DNA of 64,000 nt, from NCBI RefSeq assembly GCF_932526225.1, contig NC_064034.1, positions 21,977,002 to 22,041,001 of the forward strand, given 5' to 3'. Shown here piece after piece: positions 11,051-21,987 of this stretch (positions are counted from its first letter, which is position 1; the number at the start of each line of letters is the position of its first letter). The notes under the pieces were generated by a model, which worked only from the letters and a program-made list of their open reading frames with translations, made no database searches and was not told the DNA's origin. Both the position numbers and the translations under genes were made by a program. This stretch comes from Nematostella vectensis (taxonomy: Eukaryota; Cnidaria; Anthozoa; Actiniaria; Edwardsiidae).

Positions 11051-14000
11051 TCACACACGTGACATAAGAAATACATTTTTTTTTTCAAAAATGAAATATT
11101 TGATCATCTATGAGCTTTATATTTCAAATTATAAATCAATAGAGCAGCCTTGTTGTATAAAATAAAAACAGGTTACATTAGATCAGGTTTTGTGGAAGAG
11201 AAGTTTTTGTCACAGTTTTTGTCACGTGTGTGACTGCTACGTGTGTGAAATCTTAAAAATATCTACAAAAAAGAGCTTTACATTAGTTAAAAATAAGTAA
11301 AATTTCCATCCAACTACATAGATTATTGTATATAAGAAAACTGTGATTAAAATTTCAACTTTGGCCTTGAATAGTTTCAAGAATCAAGCTTCTAGTATGC
11401 ACATATATGCATTTTTACTCTATTATAAATTCCTTTTTGAGCCCGCAATATTTGGCTTCAGCTGTAATTCACTTTGCACATGAGCACAAGAGATTTGCAT
11501 ATGACCTAGTGAAGGACTTGAATGATGGAGGCCAGAGAAGCAAATGATGCACATAAAGCCTCAAATTCAGCACCAAGGTTAGTGATTATCAAAATTTATT
11601 ATCAATTACTTGAAAAGCACAAATTCTTGCCTGTATTATTCCATAAAAATGCATTTTTAGACTGAGTAAAGTGTGAATTTAATCAATGTTGAAAATGTGT
11701 TATTCTATTCAAATTTTATGCATATTTGTTCAGTAATATATTAATTTTGTTTGATTTTTTCTTCTATAATAGACTATCAGGATCTGAAAGAAATAAAAGA
11801 TGGCGTGAGAAGAAGGGGGCTGAATTTAAGAAAGCTGAGAGCCAGAGAATTGAGAAAAGAAGGAAGAGAAGAGTTACAGAAATGTCTGAAGCAGACTTGA
11901 AGAAGTACAAGATGGCAGCAGCTGACCGCAAAAGAAAAAGTCGCATGCTAAAAAGGCAGAAAGAGGTAGAAGAAAGCAGGGGGACTTCTTCAACAGAAAC
12001 AACAAGTCCTTCAGCATCAACCAGTTATCAGCCATTTAAAAGACCGCAGTCCCTTGGAAAGGCAATAAACAGGACGATTAGGTCTTTGCCCCAGTCTCCA
12101 AGGAAGAGACAAGTGGTGGTCAGTGGCCTTGCAAAACGCTTTGCCATAAATGTAGAAAAAGAAATGGAAGCTTCGTTGTCAGGAGGTGGAAATGCCCTGT
12201 CTGATGAAGTGCGGAGCACAGTCCTCCACTTCTTCTTTAGATCTGATGTGTCATACACCATGCCAGGACTAAAGGATGAGATGACTATCTGGAAGAATGG
12301 GAAGAAAGAACACCTTCGTAAACACTATCTGACCATGTTTTTACGCGAAGCATTTGCAGTCTTTCAAGCTACACATCCTGCAGTGAGCATTGGCTTCTCG
12401 ACATTCTGCCGCCTACGACCTGCAAATGTACTGCTACTGAAGAATACTCCAAAAGACCAATGCAAGTGCAAGATTCATGAGAACTTTCGTTTGAAGTTAA
12501 AAGGTCTTGACAGTACTGTCAAGCACGACGTCTGGGAGACCATTCTTTGCAACTCGAGTGACCTTCAGTCAAACTGTTGGATGGGAATCTGTGAGACATG
12601 TAAAGATGGAAAGTTGCTAGAAGCTAAGTTTTCCACAGAGCTTGACATGTCTAAAAAAACGGAATGGTTTCAGTGGGAGACAGATGCAAATGACATGCTA
12701 AGAAAACAAGCAAAGAGAGGCTGCTATGGGGAACTTGTAGAGCTTGTCATACAGACACTTCCAGAAGCACAGGAGCACACAAGAGTCAAAAGGATCCAAA
12801 GTGATGCATTTGAAATGCTCAAAGAAAGCAATTGGATTTTGCAGATAGATTTTGCTATGGCATACTCTTGTGAGTACCAAGATGAGGTACAATCCGCGCT
12901 CTGGAGCCGTGCAAGTGTTACGCTGTTCACGGCAGCAGTATTCTACAAAGAAACAACTAAGACATATCTGATATGTTAAGATACAAAGGATAAAGGGAAG
13001 GATACTGTATATACCTTTATCAACCAGCTATATGACCACATTGTGCAGGATGTTCCCACATCTGATGGTGCTGGTGATGTCATGTTTAGTGATGGGCCGT
13101 CCTCAGAATTTAAAAACAAATTCTGCATGAAGATTCTTTATTGCCTAGCCCAGAAATTACAGAAAAATTTCTCATGGAAATACTTTGCCTCTTCACATGG
13201 CAAAGGCGTGGTTGATGGAGTGGGCGGTCGAGCGAAATCTTTAGTTCGCCAGAAGTCTAAGAGTAAGGATGGTGCTCATACCATCCAAAGCTCCAAAGAT
13301 TTTGCTAAGTTAGCAAGTGAGCTGATGGCATCAACCACAGTATTCCACATTGCACAGCAACAAATTGATGAGGCAGTGGCATTAGCCGATCCGTGGGAAG
13401 ATGCACCAGCAGCTGTTGGAATCCGCAGCTGTCATGATTCTCAGTGCATTTTCAAAAAGCATATGGCCGAGCTTCGCCATGTGACTGGCCAAACACAGCC
13501 TGATATAGTTGTATTATATGATACTGCTCAGGCCCAGCTCACACCTAACTCAGGCCCAGGTGCATATCCTCACACTCCTTCAGTACCAGATGATGTCGCT
13601 GCAGGGGATTGGGTTGCTGTCATCTACGATGATCAGTGGTGGCCGGGATCTGTCGATTCAGTTTCAACCGACAGCCAAATCTCTGTTTCCTTCATGAAGC
13701 CTGTTGCTGAGAATAAGTTTATCTGGCGCCAATCATCAGATGGGAAGTGCCTAGACACAGATGTTGTGCCAATGAGAGAAGTTCTTGCTAAGCTAAGTGA
13801 GATTCCTGAACCAGTCAAATCGCCACTTCTCCTTCTCATCTTCGTACGCAGAAAGTTTAAAAGATCTCATGAAAAGTGTTTAAGAGCAGCTTATAATTAG
13901 CATCCAGTCCAAACAGACTATACACAATTGCTTGTATTTTACAGTTTGGCCAAATTACCTGGACATTCATTTCAGTTTTGCTAAATTTCTGTCATGAATT

Positions 14001-14402
14001 CTAAATATTTCACACTCTGTCACACACGTGACAGACCTTATATGGTTGTGTACATCATTAATATTGGTTATTTATATGAAAGTCTATTCCAGTTTCACAA
14101 AGTGTTATTTGATGTTTTATCTCTTGTGGGTTTTATTTTCGTATACTTCCAAACTTCACAGAGATTTGCATTTGTTATTAGAACTTTTGGTAATTCCAGC
14201 TTTGTGAGTCACACACGTGACACAACACATTTGCCTCTGTATCTCTGGCAGCGGAGTTGTAAAAGTAACACTAATTATATGTACTGATAGAGATTAACTA
14301 AGACACAATAAATATTCTTTAAAATACAAGGTCTCAATTATTTGCCCTAGCTTTAAACCTAGGAAATCAACAAAATGTTTGTGTGAAAGTCACACACGTG
14401 AC
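11051..14402. repeat. Subterminal TCACACACGTGAC motifs of the 3.7-kb transposon
   Basis: TCACACACGTGAC occurs at 11051-11063, 14020-14032, 14209-14221 and 14390-14402. The complement GTCACGTGTGTGA is at 11221-11233 and a partial copy (ACGTGTGTGA) at 11239-11248. All lie outside the transposase gene, 10-380 bp from the right end and 370-560 bp from the left. The core is a CACGTG E-box, so host bHLH factors might also bind. Confidence 0.8.
11522..13900 (+). pseudogene. DDE-type transposase-like protein of the 3.7-kb transposon, one nonsense codon
   Basis: Exon 1 is 11522-11577 (ATG, donor AAG/GTTAGT) and exon 2 begins at 11773 (acceptor TATAATAG); phases agree. The N-terminus is a long basic region (NKRWREKK, RRKRRVTEMS). 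A cysteine-rich block follows (CKCKIHENF, CWMGICETC). The core has QIDFAMAYSCEYQDEVQ and, further on, FSDGPSSEFKNKF and SHGKGVVDGVGG, which fits a DDE-type catalytic fold. An SH3/Tudor-like segment (GDWVAVIYDDQWWPGSV) is near the C-terminus. An in-frame TAA at 12977-12979 interrupts the core, and the last 25 residues look shifted relative to the preceding frame, so this copy is probably inactive. I know the protein only as an unnamed multicopy family in cnidarians and other animals. Confidence 0.75.
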
Positions 14403-15554
14403 GGGAGAATCGCCCATATATCATCCACAGTTTGAGGTTCTATGGGCTTACCTCAGACCCGCCCGACTCCCAAGGGGATTCCCTTGTATTATATCTGGAA
14501 CAGTGTACGATACTTATTACCCAGTCGGCGCCAGCGACGAGGCGATGCTGGATTATCTGACCACTTCACTCACTACCATCGAGGGACTGTACCAAGGCTG
14601 TGGTATTTTGCTGTCAGGTGGTTTCTACCGCCTAAACATCAGTCGTCTTACGGCGCAATTCAAGTTGAAGCAACTCGTTAAAGTACCAACCAGAGGCGAA
14701 CGGACACTAGACCTCATCATAACTAACATGTCACAATCATATGACAAAGACCAAGTGAAGACTTTCCCACCTTTTGGTCTGTTGGACCACTTAGTGGTTC
14801 TGGTGCAGTCAACTAAGAGATCTGTGAGGAATACCACTAGCTGCCGCACTATCTCCAAGCGTGATACCCTGCCAAGTCGCAGACAGGAACAAGGTCGATA
14901 TTTCCACTCTGTCGATTGGTCCATTCTTGATTCCATTCATGGCTGTGAGCGTAAGCTGCAAGTATTCCTCGACCTTATCAAAGTAGGTTCAGACAATATC
15001 ATGCCGGTTAAGAGCGCCGACTACACATCAATGACCCTCCTTGGATCACCGCCGAGTTTAAACACCTTATCAAACTGCATCAAAAGGCTTTCGCCGAAGG
15101 TGACCATGAACAGTTTCGGCACCTACGCAATGTTGTAAACCGTGAACGTAAACTATGTCACCCCAGGTTCTATGCCTCGAAGGTTGCTAATCTTAAAAAC
15201 ACTAAACCAAGTCAATTGTGGAACGAGGTTAAGAAGATTGCTGGGATGACTCCGGGGCAGGAATTGATGACATTTGGTCTCAACTTCACATCGACCAGCT
15301 CGAAGGCAAATCAAGGGAAAACCAAGCGTTTCAGCAGCACTTTTATACCTTCAATGTCAAATAAATAAGTAGCTTTTAAACCTTTTATCTATTCTCTACA
15401 TTTGTAAATAAGTTTTTATCAATTTTGATCATATATTTTTTACTATATTATTATTAGTATTTTACAATTGTATATTTACGCAATTCAGCCTTAGTAGGCT
15501 GCAATGTAAAGATTTTAATAAACTATCTATCTATCTATAAAAATCTATAGTCAT

Positions 15555-15810
15555 GCAATGTTTCAGACAACTACAACACAGACACATGCAATGTGGCTAC
15601 AAGAATCATCTCTGAGGCCAAACTGTGTAGATGGAAAAAGGGTCTAGCAAACATCAACAAGCATCAACAGCATCAACAAGAGAAGCTCACTAGAATATGG
15701 AAAGTATCCGTGTTTTATCGGCCATGGTTCCACATGAATAACCTTTATGATGCAGGCTTTTGAGAAGTATCACACTTTGAACTGTTGCTTGCTAAGCCCA
15801 GAAGAAAAAA
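15555..15810 (+). repeat. Dispersed repeat, copy B (copy A at about 9940-10290)
   Basis: Matches copy A in blocks and order, with small indels (for example an extra AGCATCAACA unit). It starts directly after the LINE 3' tail. Confidence 0.7.
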
Positions 15811-16570
15811 ATCTTCGTGCTTGTCCTCAACAAAATGGCAAAATCCTTTAATGCCAGGATAGACAGGCTACCAATGAATAAATTACATGCCCAATATATT
15901 CAATATAATCATACCCATACATCCCAAGGATTGAAAACAAGAAAAAATGGAGAAACAGTCCCAATGATAAACCTCTTCAAATGCCGAATGAGATATATCC
16001 AAAAATCTATAACAGAAAGCCACTGCGTCTACCAACATGTGCAAGCAAAAAGGATTTGATAGATAATCAGATCAACTCTCAAGTCAATGCAAGAAAAAAA
16101 TACCAATTAGAATACAAGCAGAGAGGATTTGTTCAAGAATCAGATCAAGAGACTAGAGAGACAAAAATTTAAAAAATAAAGGAAAGAAAAGTCAACAACC
16201 AACTAACCCATAAGAAAATGTTAATGCTTCACATCACACAAATTAAGAGATCAGCTTTCTCAATAAATTAAATAACAGTTAAAAATGGTCTTTATCAACT
16301 TGTTCAAATAGGTCAGGAGTTAAAAAAACAAAGAGTAGAAGTTAACATACATACACATAATAAGATGTCATTTCAAGATTTTGTTAATTTTTTATTTATA
16401 TACATAAGATTTATAAAAAAACTCCTTTTAGTTTGTGGTATAGTATTACAATTCTAAACTTTTTGGTATTTCAAATTGTATATGCAATCGATAAATAAAA
16501 CAAAGAGTTTATCCATTTATATAGCCACTAGTGTAGACTCGTCTGAACAATTGGAACAAAACGCACTCAC
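15811..16570. other. No confident feature downstream of the divergent gene
   Basis: Two overlapping + strand frames (15817-16059, 15981-16172) are A-rich and basic, without a recognisable domain. If the divergent minus-strand gene has no third exon, its frame would run through the donor to a stop near 16510. Confidence 0.35.
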
Positions 16571-17597
16571 TGTTTGAGATGATCCCACGTGTAATCTCTG
16601 AGTCTCTGTCCGAATATTCCCGCTGCCATTCATCCAAATCCTCATCCTCGCTTGCTGCCGTGGGTCTTGTGAGACTGTAAAAAGGTATTGATGGTATTTT
16701 CAGATCAAGTTGGCCAGCTTCTTATAACAGAAACGTGGCGCTTTAATTGCAAGCTAAACTAAATTCGAAACGTTCATTTTTAAAACTAACCTAAATCCCA
16801 GATAAAATAAAAGCACTATCTGATAATCTAAGGCTTTGTAGTTGTTTTGAGTAGTGTTTAAGCTCATTTTTATATCAAATTGACTGTACAATTAACAAAC
16901 TTTCTTCATTTTCGAGATGATTGCCTTTTTCTAAAATTTAGCTGCGTGAATTCTATCATTTATCTTAGATAAATGCAACAATTATTGTGACTGTTTAATG
17001 TAAGAAACAAGCTTGATTTTACCTTGCGAGGTCTTGTACTTATGTCCTTATGTCCGTGTCTACAGACACGAGCTAAATGGCAATAATAGAGGGGAAGAGA
17101 TAAGCTTTGAAGCTACTTTCTGAAATAATAGTACAAATTGTTCAACATTTGTAAGGACCTTGACATGTAAAATCAGCATAAATTCTCAATAAAACTTTTG
17201 AAAAAGAAACTCGTCAGTTCTAATAAGACGAACAGTCGAAATAAAACATGCCCCACTGACTACAATTATATGTCAAATTGCTTTTCTACCCCTTGACTAT
17301 CTAGAAGGGATACGTTCACTGCACTCAACACCTCACAAAAAATAGTCTGCGATGCAAAATTTCACTGTTTTCGAGTGAAAAACAACACTTTGTAGATCAA
17401 TTTGTACTCTAAAGCTCCGATTTAACATCAGTAAATAAAGTTTACTTAATAGAGAATCTGGAAACAGAATGAAATAATACGGTAGCTGTTATTTTCATGT
17501 CATTTTCGGCAAATTCTTACCAAATTTGATGTTCCTGCCTAGATCTTGTCTCGTCAACGTCAGGAAGCAACTGAGTGAAAGTCGATACTTCTTCCAT
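16571..17597 (-). CDS. Unidentified gene divergent from ATP6V0B (first two exons)
   Basis: Exon 1 is 17597-17521 (ATG, 25 codons plus 2 nt, donor TTG/GTAAGA). Exon 2 is 16674-16571 (acceptor TTTTTACAG, donor ACA/GTGAGT). Phases match and the frame stays open for 60 codons. The predicted N-terminus is MEEVSTFTQLLPDVDE and exon 2 is strongly acidic (ASEDEDLDEWQREYSDRDSE). There is no signal peptide and no recognised domain. The start codon lies 186 bp from that of ATP6V0B on the opposite strand. Further exons were not found; they may lie further left or exon 2 may be the last. Product unknown. Confidence 0.5.
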
Positions 17598-17783
17598 CGT
17601 GCCCCGCGCACCCGTGTCCACCCTCCTATCTCATCAATCCTCAAACTTCCCATAATTCCTTGTAACCATATGATGCGGGGTCACTAAGCACAAGTGTCAC
17701 ATGAGCAAGGGAGAAACTCGAAGGCGAAGAGATCGGAGAGAATGGATTAATTCCCTCGACATAATTCCCTGAGTACCCAAAAA
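17598..17783. promoter_or_regulatory. Putative bidirectional promoter with a TCACATGA E-box
   Basis: Only 186 bp separate the divergent start codons of ATP6V0B (+) and the gene at 16571-17597 (-). No TATA box is obvious. TCACATGA at 17697-17704 matches the M-box/CLEAR-type site bound by MiT/TFE factors in other animals, which control V-ATPase genes. Function here is inferred. Confidence 0.5.
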
Positions 17784-20700
17784 ATGGCTTACTTAGTAAG
17801 CAGTAACTATTCCTATTATGGCATAGTGTATAGCTCAGTGCTATTCCTCCTTGTGGCTGTAGGTGAGTTGATTAAATCGCAAATGTTACTGTCGTGAAAA
17901 ATTCAAGATGGCGGCGATCTTGTCATTCGAATTTTTGCTTTCATAAGTGGCGGACGCGCTGAAGCATCGATTTGGTATTCGTGTGGACTATTTAGATTAT
18001 TATGGAGCGTGGTTTAGACCTTTATTTAAGAAGCCTTTCTAAAAAGCGTCGGAATGATACTTATGATTTTCTATTTCTTGTACCAATAACATTAAGTGAG
18101 TAGCTAAAAATGATATATTCTCTTTCTTAGGCCTGTACTATAATATTTCTGGATTAGGGACTCGCTTTGACTTTGGATGGTAAGTTTACTTTTACCCATT
18201 TAATTTGACATGCTGTGTCAAATGTCAATCAGAGTGATTTGTTTTGTGGTATAGTGGTTATCTTGTCATTACTTACCTTTGTCTCACAGGTTTCTTTCCG
18301 AGTCTTCCCCCTATATGTGGGCATGTCTTGGGATTGCCATCGCTATTGCTTTGTCAGTAGTGGGAGCGGCTTGGTGAGTCTGATTCCTTCTGTTGATAGA
18401 AGTGTTTGCTTGGAGAAAAATGTCCACTGTGCACTACTTAGTGTTTGTTCCAAATCAACCACTTTTAATGATGTTATTAACATTTTATCCCTGTATTATC
18501 GTGCATTGACATCCATACTTTTAATGATGTTATTAACATTTTATCCCTGTATTATCGTGCATTGACATCCATACTCTTAATGATGTTATTAACATTTTAT
18601 CCCTGTATTATCGTGCATTGACATCCATACTCTTAATGATGTTATTAACATTTTATCCCTGTATTATCGTGCATTGACATCCATACTCTTAATGATGTTA
18701 TTAACATTTTATCCCTGTATTATCGTGCATTGACATCCATACTCTTAATGATGTTATTAACATTTTATCCCTGTATTATCATGCATTGACATCCATACTC
18801 TTAATGATGTTATTAACATTTTATCCCTGTATTATCGTGCATTGACATCCATACTCTTAATGATGTTATTAAAATTTTATCCCTGTATTATCGTGCATTG
18901 ACATCCATACTCTTAATGATGTTATTAACATTTTATCCCTGTATTATCATGCATTGACATCCATACTGTTAATGATGTTATTAACATTTTATCCCTGTAT
19001 TATCATGCATTGACATCCATACTCTTAATGATGTTATTAACATTTCATCCCTGTATTTTCCCTGTATTATCCTTGTATTATCGTGCATTGACATCCATAC
19101 TCTGTCGACCCTCCTCCTTTTGAATTTATTCCCTAAAAGTTTGCAAAAAGTAGTGTTTGTGTGGAAAATTATTTTAATCCCCTGGGAACCAGTCGCTGGA
19201 TTTTACTGAATGCTGAATACTTTCTGTAGTTGAGTGATCATTCTATTCATTTAGGGGTATACTGCTAACTGGGGCTAGCATTTGTGGTGGTGGTGTGAAA
19301 GCACCTCGGATTAAGGCAAAGAACCTTGTCAGGTAAGTGTAACAGTGTACAGTGAAAGCACCTTGGATTAAGGCAAAGAACCTTGTCAGGTAAGTGTAAC
19401 AGTGTACAGTGAAAGCACCTCGGATTAAGGCAAAGAACCTTGTCAGGTAAGTGTACAGTGTACAGTGAAAGCACCTCGGATTAAGGCAAAGAACCTTGTC
19501 AGGTAAGTGTACAGTATTTGTGGTGGCGGTGTGAAAGCACCTCGGATTAAGGCAAAGAACCTTGTCAGGTAAGTGTACAGTGTACAGTGAAAGCACCTCG
19601 GATTAAGGCAAAGAACCTTGTCAGGTAAGTGTACAGTATTTGTGGTGGCGGTGTGAAAGCACCTCGGATTAAGGCAAAGAACCTTGTCAGGTAAGTGTAC
19701 AGTATTTGTGGTGGTGGTGTGAAAGCACCTCGGATTAAGGCAAAGAACCTTGTCAGGTAAGTGTACAGTATTTGTGGTGGCGGTGTGAAAGCACCTCGGA
19801 TTAAGGCAAAGAACCTCGCCGGGTATGTACAGTACTTTATTGATGATTACAATTGTTATTTTAATGTGATGTCTAGCTGCATTAATGATACAGTACAGAC
19901 TGAATGTATCATGCACCTCTGTCGGTTCCATGCTCAAAATCCATGCAGCTGTTGTGTTCATTTAAAGATTGAATGTACATTTCAGCTGAATGATGAAGTA
20001 TTTGAAACAACACACAGTAAAGCATTTGTCTGACGTTGAGGTTTCAAAGTTCACTTTGTGAACGCCAAATTTTACATGATTTTACTGACTGAAGTAAATC
20101 CTTGAAGGACAAAAAACTCTGATAAAATGTTTTCTTGAGTCTCTATACACGTTGCCGAGGAAGATTGATGCTTTACAAAAGGCTTCTAGTGAAGACAACA
20201 GCAATTTAAAGCGAAGGCACAGGCTTACCAACCTCTCAGTATATCCCCAGTCAATCCCAGTAACTAGCTCGAATATTTTCACGATTGATCACCTGTAATT
20301 GTCCCAAAATTGTCTTATATCTTAGAATAAAGGTCACAATAAACTCTCAATGCTTTGTGATGTGTATTTATTCAGAATAAGCTGTATTTCTAATGTTTGA
20401 GCAGTTGAAGGATTCCGTGTCAACATGAGCTAGTTACTGGGACTGATTGAAGAGTGACTGAGAGGTTGGTAAACCTGTGTTGAAAGGAAAGAAACATGGC
20501 AACTGTGAATTTATTAATACTGTATTTTCCGGTTTATAATGCACACCCACATATAATTCGCACCCCAATTTTTCAAAAAAATTCAAAAACCTGCATAAAA
20601 AAAACAAGGAAATGAGAAACAACCAAAAAAGAAACAGAAGCATCAAGATGTGATAAATGTTCTGATTCACAATTCATTTTTATTATACATAAGTATGGTT

Positions 20701-21880
20701 AATGCTTTTCAACATCTGAAGTTGAAGGGGATAATCACTTTGAACATCTTAGGCATAAGCAGCGCATCTTAGCACAACTGTAAAGCTGTTATTCCCATCG
20801 CTTACATTTTATTTTCACATGGAACATCCAAATGCAAGCTTGTGTTCGTTCACGGCAATTACCGCAATTGCATCTTGGACATGGTGCAAAGAGACTGGGT
20901 CGAGTAAATTCCAACATGGTGGACAACAATAAAATCATTAAGGAAGCATAAATAATTGCGTTTTTCTGGTGAGTTTTTGGGCTTATTTTATTACAAAACA
21001 TTAAAAATACCCTTAGTTTGGATACACTAAGACGCCTGACTGACCTTTTACTATGTTATTTTTAAGCAATTTTGTGACTGTTTCTCACTTTACAATGGAG
21101 TCGCAGCATTTTCTTATTGATTTCCTTTTTTATCATAATGAGAACAATGGGTTCTGCGTATAATGCGCACCACCTTTTTCGAGGTCATTTTGGAAGTAAA
21201 AAAAGTGTGCATTATACACTGGGAAATACAGTACCTAAAAGACCCAAAGAATCAAAATATAAGATAGCTAATAGTTACATCACCTGTAAATTTTAGTATG
21301 TTTGAGAGACTACTATATTTTATAGTGCAGAGAGGTGGTAGTTTTAGAGTGAGAGGAAGGCAAGCATGGCAACTTGAGGGGAGGCCATCATCATGGCTTC
21401 AGTAGACAAACACATACAAAGCATGTAGCTTTTTGATCTGAAGCTGTATAAACTGTATTATTGTAGCACAGTATTTCATCCATCGTGTCGATTTGGGTTT
21501 CCTGTGGAACAAGCCGCCGCCGCTATCTTTGAAACAAAATCTCCCGTCCCCTCCCCTGATGCGCAATTAGTAGTCTATGGGTTGCTTTTCCAGCTTTGAT
21601 TTGGATGGACTCTGTTTGTCTTAGGAAGACAAAATTTGTGCTACCTTTGGCATTCAGCGATACAAAGCAGCCATGATTTTTCGCACTTGCCCTGTGTTTA
21701 CTACTATGTTGAAAGCTTCTTTGATTTATACCGCAAATATGATAGCGATATCAAATAATTATTTGGTAAGGTCCAATGTTTTAGGGGGTTTGCTTATCAT
21801 GGCTTTCAAAGTTTGTCATTTGATGATTAAAAAAAACTTGAATAATCAGACTAGCCCCTCACCTAAGGGCAAAGCAAAAG

Positions 21881-21930
<50 letters not shown>

Positions 21931-21944
21931 GATCATTATTATGA

Positions 21945-21987
<43 letters not shown>

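Larger units (their letters stand above)
10684..14416 (+). mobile_element. 3.7-kb DNA transposon with 12-bp TIRs and TA target duplication
   Basis: TIRs are TGGGCGATTCTC at 10684-10695 and its complement at 14405-14416, flanked by TA at 10682-10683 and 14417-14418. The element sits in a LINE endonuclease frame, so the borders are supported independently. Inside are one two-exon transposase-like gene and subterminal copies of TCACACACGTGAC on both sides, a layout expected of transposase binding sites. I cannot assign the superfamily. Confidence 0.75.
10600..15545 (+). mobile_element. CR1/L2-like LINE, 5'-truncated, split by a DNA transposon, RT deleted
   Basis: The left part (about 10612-10683) encodes GGVRLYIHNSIKFKALTEL, the endonuclease domain of a cnidarian CR1-like LINE. 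The right part (14419 onward) continues with HPQFEVLWAYLRPARLPRG, LTAQFKLKQLV, TRGERTLDLI and FPPFGLLDH, then the linker to about 15360. The reverse transcriptase region is missing, and the 3' UTR with a short (CTAT)n tail ends near 15540. Deleting the inserted transposon and one TA copy keeps the endonuclease frame open across the junction, which fixes the insertion point. Confidence 0.85.

Noticed and set aside
19243-19961. Minus-strand ORFs with repeated [15 protein letters not shown]
   Set aside because: They are the complement of the duplicated ATP6V0B exon 4 end.
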